Positions 1 through 6,107 of a stretch of 6,107 nucleotides of DNA are shown here, in pieces; position 1 is the first letter of the stretch, and every line of letters begins with the position of its first letter. The translations under genes and the position numbers were made by a program. A model generated the notes under the pieces. The model saw nothing but the letters and a program-made list of their open reading frames with translations, was not told the DNA's origin and did not search any database. This DNA comes from Chitinophaga pinensis (lineage in GTDB: Bacteria > Bacteroidota > Bacteroidia > Chitinophagales > Chitinophagaceae): NCBI GenBank assembly GCA_943324055.2, contig CALPKD020000092.1, positions 1 through 6,107 of the forward strand, read 5' to 3'.

Positions 1-1
1 A

Positions 2-706
2 TTTGATGAGCGCAAGACCTATTTAAAAAAGCGTGCCTTTGAAATAGTGGCCGATCAAACCGGTAAAATATTTGATCCAAATGTGTTGACGATTGTTTGG
101 GCTAGACGTTTTGCTGGATATAAAAGAGCCGATTTCCTATCTTGGGATATTGAGCGTTTTGAGAAATTATTATCCAACTTAAAATATCCAGTTCAAATTA
201 TTTTTGCTGGTAAACCTTATCCTGTCGACTACCCTGCTATTTCACAGTTTAACAACTTAGTTCATTTAAGTAAAAAGTATACCAATGTGGCGGTGCTTAT
301 TGGCTATGAATTGTCGTTAAGCAAGCGCATGAAACAGGCTTCAGATATTTGGTTAAATAATCCAAGGGTTCCAAGAGAAGCATCCGGTACAAGTGGAATG
401 ACTGCTGCAATGAATGGCGCAGTAAATTTTTCTACAGATGATGGTTGGATTCCAGAGTTCATCAATCATGGTAAAAATGGTTTTGTAGTGCCTAAAGCGG
501 ATTACGAAAGTATGAGCACCCAAGAACAAGACGATTATGATTTAGACGAATTATACAAAATATTAGAAGCACAAATCGTTCCTATGTTTTACGAGAAAAA
601 AGACAATTGGCGGGAGATTACACAAAATGGAATGAAGGATGTACGTTTTCAATTTGATAGTAACCGAATGGCCGAAGAATACTACGAAAAAATGTACAAG
701 AGCTAA
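2..706 (+). CDS. Alpha-glucan phosphorylase-family protein (GT35), C-terminal part, 5' end outside window
   Basis: Open from the left edge (frame of base 2) to a TAA at 704-706, leaving 234 visible residues; a GTG at 47 is internal, because coding similarity continues upstream of it. The family (glycogen/maltodextrin phosphorylase, short bacterial type) releases glucose-1-phosphate from alpha-1,4-glucans in the cytoplasm. Visible motifs, numbered from base 2: VWARRFAGYKRADF at about 32-45, which matches the phosphate-binding Arg/Lys segment of phosphorylases; IIFAGKPYP near 66-74; and NPRVPREASGTSGM at about 120-133, the cofactor loop. The residue after GM, a Lys that forms the Schiff base with pyridoxal phosphate in classical members, is Thr here (codon 401-403). 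The protein may thus be a Bacteroidota subtype with altered cofactor use, or not a true phosphorylase. Several hundred N-terminal residues are missing from view, so a fusion to a glycogen synthase domain cannot be excluded. It converges with the madLM operon and is probably not functionally tied to it. Family assignment is firm, exact activity is not. Confidence 0.88.
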   Translation, partial: FDERKTYLKKRAFEIVADQTGKIFDPNVLTIVWARRFAGYKRADFLSWDIERFEKLLSNLKYPVQIIFAGKPYPVDYPAISQFNNLVHLSKKYTNVAVLIGYELSLSKRMKQASDIWLNNPRVPREASGTSGMTAAMNGAVNFSTDDGWIPEFINHGKNGFVVPKADYESMSTQEQDDYDLDELYKILEAQIVPMFYEKKDNWREITQNGMKDVRFQFDSNRMAEEYYEKMYKS

Positions 707-722
707 ATATTCCCCCTAAAGG

Positions 723-756
723 AAAAAATCCCTTCAAGTAATTGAGGGGATTTTTT
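723..756. terminator. Bidirectional Rho-independent terminator
   Basis: The arms 723-737 (AAAAAATCCCTTCAA) and 742-756 (TTGAGGGGATTTTTT) pair over 15 bp with a single G-U pair (T733 with G746) and enclose the tetraloop GTAA. On the plus strand the hairpin is followed by a T run reaching 758, which suits termination of the glucan phosphorylase gene 16 bp after its stop. On the minus strand the A run at 723-728 becomes a U run of six, ending the madM transcript just 6 bp past its stop. One element can therefore serve both convergent transcripts, probably less strongly on the minus strand because its U run is shorter. The pairing is directly visible; function is inferred. Confidence 0.88.
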
Positions 757-762
757 TTGTAC

Positions 763-1509
763 TTATTTTAAAATAAACTGAACGATAAAATATAAGATTG
801 AGGGACAAATTAAACAACCCATTGCGGTGTGGAAAGTAGCAGTCAATGCGCCATAAGGAACTAACTTAACATCTGTTGCAGCCAACCCTGCAGATACTCC
901 GCTTGTGGAACCTACGATACCTCCAAAAATCATGGCAGATTGCGGATTGTCAATACCTAGTCGTTTAGCCAAGAAAGGAGTTGATATAGTTACAATCACA
1001 GATTTAATGACCCCAATAGCAATACTAATTGCGATTACTTCTGAACTCGCTCCAATTGCAGCACCTGTAACTGGGCCAACTATAAAAGTACATGCACCTG
1101 CACCAATGGTTGCAAAACTTTTAGCGTCGGTGTAACCCATAAAATAGGCAATGCTTCCTCCTATAAAAAAGGCAATCACCGTTCCAAACACCAAGCTAAA
1201 CAACCCAATAAATCCTGTTTTTTTAATCTCCGTAAAACTTGCCCCTAAAGCGGTTGATACAATTGAAAAGTCACGTAACATGGATCCACCGAGTAATGCC
1301 ATCCCTGAAAATGCAGGAACAGAGGCTACCCCTTTTTCTCCACCAAAATAAGCAATAATTAATCCAACACTTATTGCAATAGCTGCACCTGGGATTTTGC
1401 TATTGGTTACTTTTCTTGAAACGAAATAAGATACATACATAATAACTCCTACTACTAAAAAAGCAAATACCAACCCGTTCTTGTCTAATATCTTTATAAA
1501 ATCGTTCAT
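763..1509 (-). CDS. madM: Malonate:Na+ symporter, large subunit MadM
   Basis: 248 residues, very close to the roughly 250 expected for MadM, the larger subunit of the two-component malonate:sodium symporter (TC 2.A.70) known from Malonomonas rubra. It acts in the cytoplasmic membrane with MadL to import malonate. The sequence is almost entirely hydrophobic, with likely membrane segments near residues 13-30, 39-57, 99-123, 131-155, 158-178, 193-211 and 221-246. It has Gly/Ala/Ser-rich loops such as GAGACTFIVGPVTGAAIGAS (137-156) and GGIVGSTSGVSAGLAATD (196-213), characteristic of the family. The ATG lies 3 bp after the madL stop (TAA ATC ATG), so the two are surely co-transcribed and probably translationally coupled; no Shine-Dalgarno is seen. 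It is the last gene before the shared hairpin. LrgB/CidB-type membrane proteins were considered, but the MadL partner and the motifs favour MadM. Substrate is inferred from family. Confidence 0.9.
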   Translation of the reverse strand: MNDFIKILDKNGLVFAFLVVGVIMYVSYFVSRKVTNSKIPGAAIAISVGLIIAYFGGEKGVASVPAFSGMALLGGSMLRDFSIVSTALGASFTEIKKTGFIGLFSLVFGTVIAFFIGGSIAYFMGYTDAKSFATIGAGACTFIVGPVTGAAIGASSEVIAISIAIGVIKSVIVTISTPFLAKRLGIDNPQSAMIFGGIVGSTSGVSAGLAATDVKLVPYGALTATFHTAMGCLICPSILYFIVQFILK

Positions 1510-1512
1510 GAT

Positions 1513-1893
1513 TTATTTTGAATTATTTTCAGCTCCTCTTTTAGAAGCAAATTTAGAGACCAATGGCACAAATAAAAAGCAAGCGAAGGTGGCGAATACT
1601 CCAACAAATAATGCAACCAACCCTCCTGACAAAGCCACTTTTACATTTTGAGTCGCAGACATAGCCACAACCACAGGAATATACATCGTACTCCAAAATA
1701 ATATCCCATTTTCGGTCTCTGCAACTAAAATGTTTTTCTTTTTAAAATAGTCGTTTACTAAAATCAACAGTAACATAGCAAACCCAACACCCCCTAAGTT
1801 CCCATTTAAATTAAAATATTTTCCTAGTAAATCCCCCAATAAGTGACCCACTAAAAAACAAGCCGCTAAAATAGCTACACCGTATATTTTCAT
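1513..1893 (-). CDS. madL: Malonate:Na+ symporter, small subunit MadL
   Basis: 126 residues, matching the usual length of MadL (about 125), the small subunit that forms the malonate:Na+ symporter with MadM in the cytoplasmic membrane. It begins MKIYGVAILAAC, a typical MadL start, and carries the conserved glycine-rich stretch GNLGGVGFAMLLLILVNDYF at 31-50. Hydrophobic segments lie near 4-22, 34-48, 64-82 and 88-112, giving about four membrane helices, and the tail (114-126) is polar and charged. The gene starts 20 bp after the stop of the esterase fusion gene and ends 3 bp before madM. The upstream 20 bp are AT-rich without a Shine-Dalgarno. The adjacency of these two subunits in this order is the normal family arrangement, which strengthens both calls. 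Elsewhere the pair usually accompanies malonate decarboxylase genes; here it follows a malonyl-CoA synthetase and an esterase instead. Confidence 0.9.
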   Translation of the reverse strand: MKIYGVAILAACFLVGHLLGDLLGKYFNLNGNLGGVGFAMLLLILVNDYFKKKNILVAETENGILFWSTMYIPVVVAMSATQNVKVALSGGLVALFVGVFATFACFLFVPLVSKFASKRGAENNSK

Positions 1894-1913
1894 GTAATCG
1901 ATTTAATTTTAAA

Positions 1914-3479
1914 TTATTTTTTTGCATTTTCTTTAACCTGTTTCCTAATAGCATTCCCCCAAACCTTATACCCTTCCTCGTTATAATGCAACTTATCGTC
2001 TCTATATAAATTTTTGATTGGCAACCCATCAGCGCCTAAAAAACTATCTTGAAAATGTATAAAATATAAATTTTGTTGCGTTGCACAGTAAGCTTCAATT
2101 AAGTTATTCGCTTCTTGTACTTTATCCCAAACCGCCCAACGTTTTTCACTAGGCGAAAGTTGCAAGAAAGTAACTGATGTATTAGGATGCTTTATTCTTA
2201 TTTCCTGTATAATAAATTTAAACAATTCCAGTATTTGTTCTGGATCCTTATCCTTGTCAGAAACGACTAAATCATTCCCAACATAAAAGAACATTGCTTT
2301 AGGTTGATGCGGATCCACTATACGGTGTATATAATAAGCCACGTCCCTTAAATTACATCCACCAAATCCACGATGAATGATGTCACCATATTCAAGATCT
2401 TGTCTGATATTAGTCCAATAACGAATATAAGAACTACCAAAAAACAATAAAGCAGTATCTGAATGATGCTCCACCTTATTTAAACTATCAAATTTTAAAA
2501 AATCAGCATCCCACCTTGCTACACCTTCCTCATTTGATTTTTTTCCTGTTTTCAACTGAGAAAATAACCAAGCTTCCATGGAACGGATCGCAGTATCTTG
2601 TTTTATTTTATTATTATCAAGCGTATGGCCTGCACCTACAAATGGTCTCCATCCTGAAGGCACACCCACTCTTAAACATTGTTGGTATAAAATATAGGGG
2701 CCATACTTAAAGCTATTATACGAATAGGAACTATCTGGAGGTACCGTTTTGTCTTGCAAGCCTGCAATATTAAATAAGGGTGCATCCCCTTTTTTAATCC
2801 AATTATAATTGATCATAGCTCCCCAATTATTTAACACCCCTTGCACTTTAGAGGTATACCCTTCATTCCCACTATTGCCTTCCAAACTACCCCATTTTGA
2901 TTGATCAATATCAGCGGGAATCTCATTGTCATCCATATAGGCAACGGCCAATGCAGTCATAGAGCCTGCAGAACTTCCTGCTAAAAATATTTGATCGGGA
3001 TCAATACCATACAAAGAAGCATTTTTTCTAAAAAACCGAACTGCTGCACGTGCATCCTGTTGCGCACGGTACATGGCTTCATGGTAATCCTTTACTGTAT
3101 TTGTTTTTTCAATTCCCAAACGATAATCAATTGAAGCCACTACATAGCCTTTCATCCCTAGGCGAACACCTAATTTATTACTAATAGAACTTGATTTATT
3201 ATTATTCCTAAATCCTCCTCCATGTATAAATATAACAAGTGGCCTTTGTTTAAAAGTATCCATTGACGGTGGTGAAAATATATTTAAAAGAAGTTGCTCT
3301 CGCTCGCCTTTTAAATTAATCGCAGAACCATATGTAATATCAATCAACGAATCAATTGTTGTGAATTGAACGGATTGATATCTTTTTTGTGCAATCAATA
3401 GAGGATTAATTCCAATAATTACCGCTATGAACAAAAAGGATACTTTTCCTAGATAGCTATTTGATTTAAAATTGAACAT
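1914..3479 (-). CDS. Secreted two-domain esterase: alpha/beta-hydrolase fused to SGNH (GDSL-like) hydrolase
   Basis: 521 residues. Residues 1-30 form a Sec signal peptide or membrane anchor: a basic start, a hydrophobic core at about 13-29 and a plausible signal peptidase I site after LLIA. No lipobox Cys is present. The first domain (about 50-310) is an alpha/beta-hydrolase of the carboxylesterase/feruloyl-esterase type, with oxyanion motif HGGGF (86-90), nucleophile elbow GSSAG (Ser170), probable acid Asp243 in DKTVP, and His285 in GAGH. The second (about 325-515) is an SGNH hydrolase with GSS (Ser350), RGFGG (370-374), GND (Asn402) and DKLH (Asp495, His498). Both catalytic sets are present, so the protein should cleave two esters or one decorated substrate, in the periplasm or outside the cell. 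Block III is one residue shorter than the GDND of close relatives as I remember them. The gene lies 38 bp after the malonyl-CoA synthetase and 20 bp before madL, so its substrate could be a malonyl ester, though acetyl or feruloyl sugar esters remain possible. Confidence 0.87.
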   Translation of the reverse strand: MFNFKSNSYLGKVSFLFIAVIIGINPLLIAQKRYQSVQFTTIDSLIDITYGSAINLKGEREQLLLNIFSPPSMDTFKQRPLVIFIHGGGFRNNNKSSSISNKLGVRLGMKGYVVASIDYRLGIEKTNTVKDYHEAMYRAQQDARAAVRFFRKNASLYGIDPDQIFLAGSSAGSMTALAVAYMDDNEIPADIDQSKWGSLEGNSGNEGYTSKVQGVLNNWGAMINYNWIKKGDAPLFNIAGLQDKTVPPDSSYSYNSFKYGPYILYQQCLRVGVPSGWRPFVGAGHTLDNNKIKQDTAIRSMEAWLFSQLKTGKKSNEEGVARWDADFLKFDSLNKVEHHSDTALLFFGSSYIRYWTNIRQDLEYGDIIHRGFGGCNLRDVAYYIHRIVDPHQPKAMFFYVGNDLVVSDKDKDPEQILELFKFIIQEIRIKHPNTSVTFLQLSPSEKRWAVWDKVQEANNLIEAYCATQQNLYFIHFQDSFLGADGLPIKNLYRDDKLHYNEEGYKVWGNAIRKQVKENAKK

Positions 3480-3517
3480 GCTAAACTGATTGTTTATTAC
3501 TGAATTGGAATGATTGT

Positions 3518-5023
3518 TTAAGATACGAAAAGTTTTTTAACCTCATTTTTAACTACTTTACCCATTGCATTTCGTGGTAATTCATTCATCACTAAGTACT
3601 TTCTTGGTTTTTTATAGGAGGCTATACTTTGAGCTAATAAAGTGGAAATTTCATTTTCGTCAAAAGCACCAACTGCTTCTTTATTTAATACAATTGCTGC
3701 TACAATGAGCTCCCCCCATTCTTCACTGTCGATACCCACTACTGCACAATCTTCGATTTGATCCAATGCTCTTAAGACTTCTTCTATTTCTAAGGCCGAA
3801 ATTTTGTAGCCTCCCGACTTAATTATATCTACCGAACTTCTTCCTAGAATACGATAATAGCCGTTTTCAATCACAGCAATATCTCCAGTTTTAAACCAAC
3901 CATCTTGGGTAAATGTTTCAATTGTTGCTTTTGGATTGTTCCAATATTCTTTAAAGACATTATTGCCCTTTACAACAATTTCACCTGGCTGATCATCTAC
4001 AATCACTTCATATTGCTCATTCATCAATTGAATCTCTACTCCTGGTAATGGATTACCTACATATCCGGCTTTTCGCGCACCGTTATAAGGATTGCTGATT
4101 GCCATACCCAACTCGGTCATACCATAACGCTCCAACAATGTGTGACCACTAATTTTTTCCCATTTCTCCATTACGGATACTGGCAATGCAGCCGAACCAC
4201 TTACCATTAAACGAAATTTAATCATTTTGTCTTCTAATCCTAGCTGCACTTCCTTTTCCAATGATTCAAAATAAGTAATTAATTTAAAATAAATAGTAGG
4301 TACTGCCATGAAAACATTCAGTCGTCCTTGATTAAATAAATCAAAGATGACTTGTGCAGAAAATTGAGGGATGAACGCACAGATAGCCCCTGACCAAAGC
4401 GAGCAACCAATTACATTAATTACCCCATGAACATGATGTAAAGGCAATACACATAATACATGATCTTTTTCATTCCATTCCCAAGCGGTCACTAAAGTAC
4501 TTATCTGGGCTTGGATATTGTTATGAGTCGTCACCACCCCTTTTGGCTTGTTGGTGGTGCCACTTGTATATAAAATCAACGCCATTCTATCAGAAGCAAT
4601 ATTAGGCAGATGGACACTGATAGCTTCACTTATTTGAGCGTCTTGGTCATCTAAAATAATCATCCTAATATTTTTTTCAGTCAGGTACGCACCAACAATA
4701 ATTTCATATTCCTTTGAAATCACCACTATACTCACCATGGAGTCCTCAATTACATGTTGTAATGACGGCAAGGGATGCGTAAGACATAATGGAACCGCCA
4801 CACCACCCGCTTGCCATATTGACCAAAGTGTTTTAACATAGTCAAAGCCAGGATTCACCATATAAGCCACTCTTTGCTCGTTTAAGTCGAATGTGCCGTT
4901 TAAAAGACGCATTGCCGCTAGCTGAGAAGCATCTAATAAATTTTGATAGGAATACTGTTGATTATCACTTTCGATGGCGATATTGTTTTTAAACTTATTT
5001 GCTTGGAGGATTATTTGTAACAA
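3518..5023 (-). CDS. Malonyl-CoA synthetase, ACSF3/MatB-like acyl-CoA ligase
   Basis: 501 residues, normal for MatB-type enzymes. It should convert malonate, ATP and CoA to malonyl-CoA, AMP and PPi in the cytoplasm. ANL-superfamily motifs appear in order: P-loop YTSGTTNKPKG (152-162), LPLHHVHGV (193-201), A5 motif LLERYGMTE (296-304), TGD (379-381), hinge region GRSSVDIIKSGGYK (394-407) and PRNAMGK with catalytic Lys489. From memory, the stretches INVFMAVPTIY-like (235-245), RLMVSGSAALP (271-281), SGHTLLERYG and SVDIIKSGGYKISALE-like closely resemble human mitochondrial ACSF3, a malonyl/methylmalonyl-CoA synthetase. The start appears to be TTG at 5021-5023: the frame is closed upstream by TAA at 5036-5038, no ATG or GTG lies between, and the first internal Met is residue 38, which would remove fold residues. 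It lies 36 bp after uxaC. The malonate transporter in the same operon supports malonate over other acids; methylmalonate remains possible. Confidence 0.88.
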   Translation of the reverse strand: MLQIILQANKFKNNIAIESDNQQYSYQNLLDASQLAAMRLLNGTFDLNEQRVAYMVNPGFDYVKTLWSIWQAGGVAVPLCLTHPLPSLQHVIEDSMVSIVVISKEYEIIVGAYLTEKNIRMIILDDQDAQISEAISVHLPNIASDRMALILYTSGTTNKPKGVVTTHNNIQAQISTLVTAWEWNEKDHVLCVLPLHHVHGVINVIGCSLWSGAICAFIPQFSAQVIFDLFNQGRLNVFMAVPTIYFKLITYFESLEKEVQLGLEDKMIKFRLMVSGSAALPVSVMEKWEKISGHTLLERYGMTELGMAISNPYNGARKAGYVGNPLPGVEIQLMNEQYEVIVDDQPGEIVVKGNNVFKEYWNNPKATIETFTQDGWFKTGDIAVIENGYYRILGRSSVDIIKSGGYKISALEIEEVLRALDQIEDCAVVGIDSEEWGELIVAAIVLNKEAVGAFDENEISTLLAQSIASYKKPRKYLVMNELPRNAMGKVVKNEVKKLFVS

Positions 5024-5038
5024 AACAATTATATTTTA
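5021..5038 (-). other. Non-ATG translation start region of the malonyl-CoA synthetase gene
   Basis: Reading the minus strand, the in-frame codons are TAA AAT ATA ATT GTT TTG. The stop at 5036-5038 limits the start to this short stretch, and TTG at 5021-5023 is the only codon in it that commonly initiates. No Shine-Dalgarno-like purine run precedes it; the leader is A/T-rich, as at the other starts in this window. ATT or ATA are less likely alternatives. A sequencing error creating the loss of an ATG cannot be excluded. Confidence 0.6.
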
Positions 5039-5059
5039 ATAAATGAGTAGGGATGGTAT

Positions 5060-6106
5060 TTATAGATAGGCCTTGGCATTATAATAGGAAATATTTTTAA
5101 GTATTTCTGCAATCCATTTCTCATCTTGGGGAATAATCCCTTTTTCCATTTCATTTCCAAAAAGATTACACAAAATACGTCTAAAATATTCATGCCTTGA
5201 ATAGGATAAAAAGCTTCTACTATCGGTTGTCATACCTATAAAAGTACTAATCATACCCATGTTTGACAAGGTATTCAACTGTTTTTCAATACCATCTTTT
5301 TGATCCAAGAACCACCAACCCGATCCATATTGGATCTTTCCACTCACTTTGCCGTCGTTAAAATTGCAACACATTGCTGCAAAAACTTCATTGTCTGCAG
5401 GATTGATATTGTATAAAATAGTTTTAGCCAATTCGTTCCTTTGATCCAATGCATTTAAAAAATGAGATAAATTATTAGCCTGCGGCAAATCGCCGATTGA
5501 ATCTGTACCTGCATCCGCACCTAACAAATGAAATAATCGTGCATTATTATTTCGTATTGGGCCAAGGTGAAATTGCTGTACCCATCCTTTTTTGTTATAC
5601 ATCCTGCACAATGATATTAAAACTGCCCCTGCAAAACGTTCTGGATTCGAAAATGATTGTTTATTTTTTAATTGAATAAACTGAGCAAACTCTTTTTCGA
5701 GTGTTGCAGTAAAAGTAATTTGAGCAGGCATTTGAACTAAGCCATGATCCGCTATTCTACATCCATGATCGTGAAAATAATTTACTCTTTTTTCTAAAGC
5801 AGCCAATAAATTTGATACCGAATTCACTTTGATCCCTGTTAACTTTTCAAGCTTATGAATGTATGCTATAAAACCAGGCTTGTCCGAAATATTCAATACT
5901 TTATCAGGTCTAAAAGTGGGAACTACCTTGGTTTCAAAACTTGAATTGCGTATTTTTTTATGAAACGCTAAATCATCACATGGGTCATCTGTGGTGCCTA
6001 CTAATTCAACATTAAACTTAGTAAGGATTCCTTGTGTAGAATACTTATCCTTAGCGAGCAATGTATTTGCCTTTTTATATATAGCAAGTGCATTTGTTTC
6101 ATTTAA
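5060..6106 (-). CDS. uxaC: Uronate (glucuronate/galacturonate) isomerase, N-terminus outside window
   Basis: 348 residues are visible, open to the right edge; the family is about 470 long, so roughly 120-125 N-terminal residues lie outside, including the HxH metal ligands. A TTG at 6059-6061 is not the start, since similarity continues upstream (LNETNALAIYKKANT precedes it). The enzyme isomerises D-glucuronate to D-fructuronate and D-galacturonate to D-tagaturonate, the first cytoplasmic step of hexuronate catabolism. Conserved motifs, numbered from the edge: VGTTDDP (36-42), RPDK (66-69), DHG (120-122), FHLGPIRNNN (His180, Arg185), QYGSGWWFLDQKDG (about 259-272), and TDSRSFLSYSRHEYFRRILC (294-313), whose Asp295 and Arg297 correspond to the metal/substrate-binding Asp and Arg of the amidohydrolase-type active site. 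All visible catalytic residues are intact. It is the first visible gene of the five-gene minus-strand run; its promoter and possible uxu/exu neighbours lie beyond the window. Confidence 0.96.
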   Translation of the reverse strand, partial: LNETNALAIYKKANTLLAKDKYSTQGILTKFNVELVGTTDDPCDDLAFHKKIRNSSFETKVVPTFRPDKVLNISDKPGFIAYIHKLEKLTGIKVNSVSNLLAALEKRVNYFHDHGCRIADHGLVQMPAQITFTATLEKEFAQFIQLKNKQSFSNPERFAGAVLISLCRMYNKKGWVQQFHLGPIRNNNARLFHLLGADAGTDSIGDLPQANNLSHFLNALDQRNELAKTILYNINPADNEVFAAMCCNFNDGKVSGKIQYGSGWWFLDQKDGIEKQLNTLSNMGMISTFIGMTTDSRSFLSYSRHEYFRRILCNLFGNEMEKGIIPQDEKWIAEILKNISYYNAKAYL

Positions 6107-6107
6107 A

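Larger units (their letters stand above)
763..6106 (-). other. Putative five-gene operon: uxaC - malonyl-CoA synthetase - esterase fusion - madL - madM
   Basis: Five genes share the minus strand with gaps of 36, 38, 20 and 3 bp, and a hairpin with a U run lies directly after the last stop. None of the gaps has room for a convincing promoter with its own leader, and I found no clear Bacteroidota-type -33/-7 promoter in them. The arrangement implies co-transcription from a promoter beyond the right edge. Co-transcription is inferred from spacing alone. Confidence 0.7.

Noticed and set aside
47..49. GTG as the start codon of the glucan phosphorylase
   Set aside because: The frame is open to the left edge and the protein would lack most of the GT35 fold; it is an internal Val codon.
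905..1351. Plus-strand open frames of 76 and 66 codons (905-1135 and 1151-1351)
   Set aside because: They lie antisense within madM, whose composition explains them; the translations are Pro/Ile/Ala-rich with no recognisable domain.
763..1893. LrgA/LrgB (CidA/CidB) holin-like pair
   Set aside because: The small-plus-large membrane protein pair looks similar in layout, but the MKIYGVAILAAC start, the GGVGFAMLLLI motif, the lengths (126 and 248) and the neighbouring malonyl-CoA synthetase fit MadL/MadM better.
1811..2029. Minus-strand 72-codon frame spanning the esterase end and madL start
   Set aside because: It is out of frame with two well-supported genes and its translation has no family resemblance.
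2516..2710. Plus-strand 64-codon frame
   Set aside because: Antisense shadow inside the esterase fusion gene; no motif or start context.
5497..5679. Plus-strand 60-codon frame
   Set aside because: Antisense shadow inside uxaC, where the isomerase motifs are intact on the other strand.
6059..6061. TTG as the start codon of the uronate isomerase
   Set aside because: The frame stays open to the right edge and the residues upstream still resemble the family, so the gene is cut by the window edge and is not short.

Overview
The window is AT-rich bacterial DNA most likely from a member of the Bacteroidota. Three things suggest this: the flavour of the alpha-glucan phosphorylase-like C-terminus, the lack of any clear Shine-Dalgarno sequence in front of the gene starts, and a secreted two-domain esterase of a type common in that phylum. 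A finer placement, such as Chitinophagales or Sphingobacteriales, would be a guess.

Layout: positions 2-706 (+) hold the C-terminal third or so of a GT35 alpha-glucan phosphorylase-family protein cut by the left edge. A strong hairpin at 723-756, usable as a terminator from both sides, separates it from five minus-strand genes that converge on it. In transcription order (right to left) these are: uxaC, uronate isomerase, cut by the right edge (5060-6106); an ACSF3/MatB-like malonyl-CoA synthetase with a TTG start (3518-5023); a secreted fusion of an alpha/beta-hydrolase and an SGNH esterase (1914-3479); madL (1513-1893); and madM (763-1509). The gaps are 36, 38, 20 and 3 bp, so this looks like one operon ending at the shared hairpin. 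No gene-free stretch exceeds 60 bp, and I found no RNA genes, mobile elements or CRISPR.

How the genes may work together: MadLM is the two-subunit malonate:Na+ symporter, and the synthetase activates malonate to malonyl-CoA. No malonate decarboxylase (mdc/mad) gene is visible. The exported double esterase sits between the activating enzyme and the transporter, and the operon starts (within view) with a hexuronate isomerase. The sequence therefore suggests a small system that releases malonate from an ester outside the cytoplasm, imports it and activates it, while the accompanying sugar acid enters hexuronate catabolism. The malonate part is well supported by family resemblance. The malonyl-ester substrate and the link to uronates are inference from gene order only.
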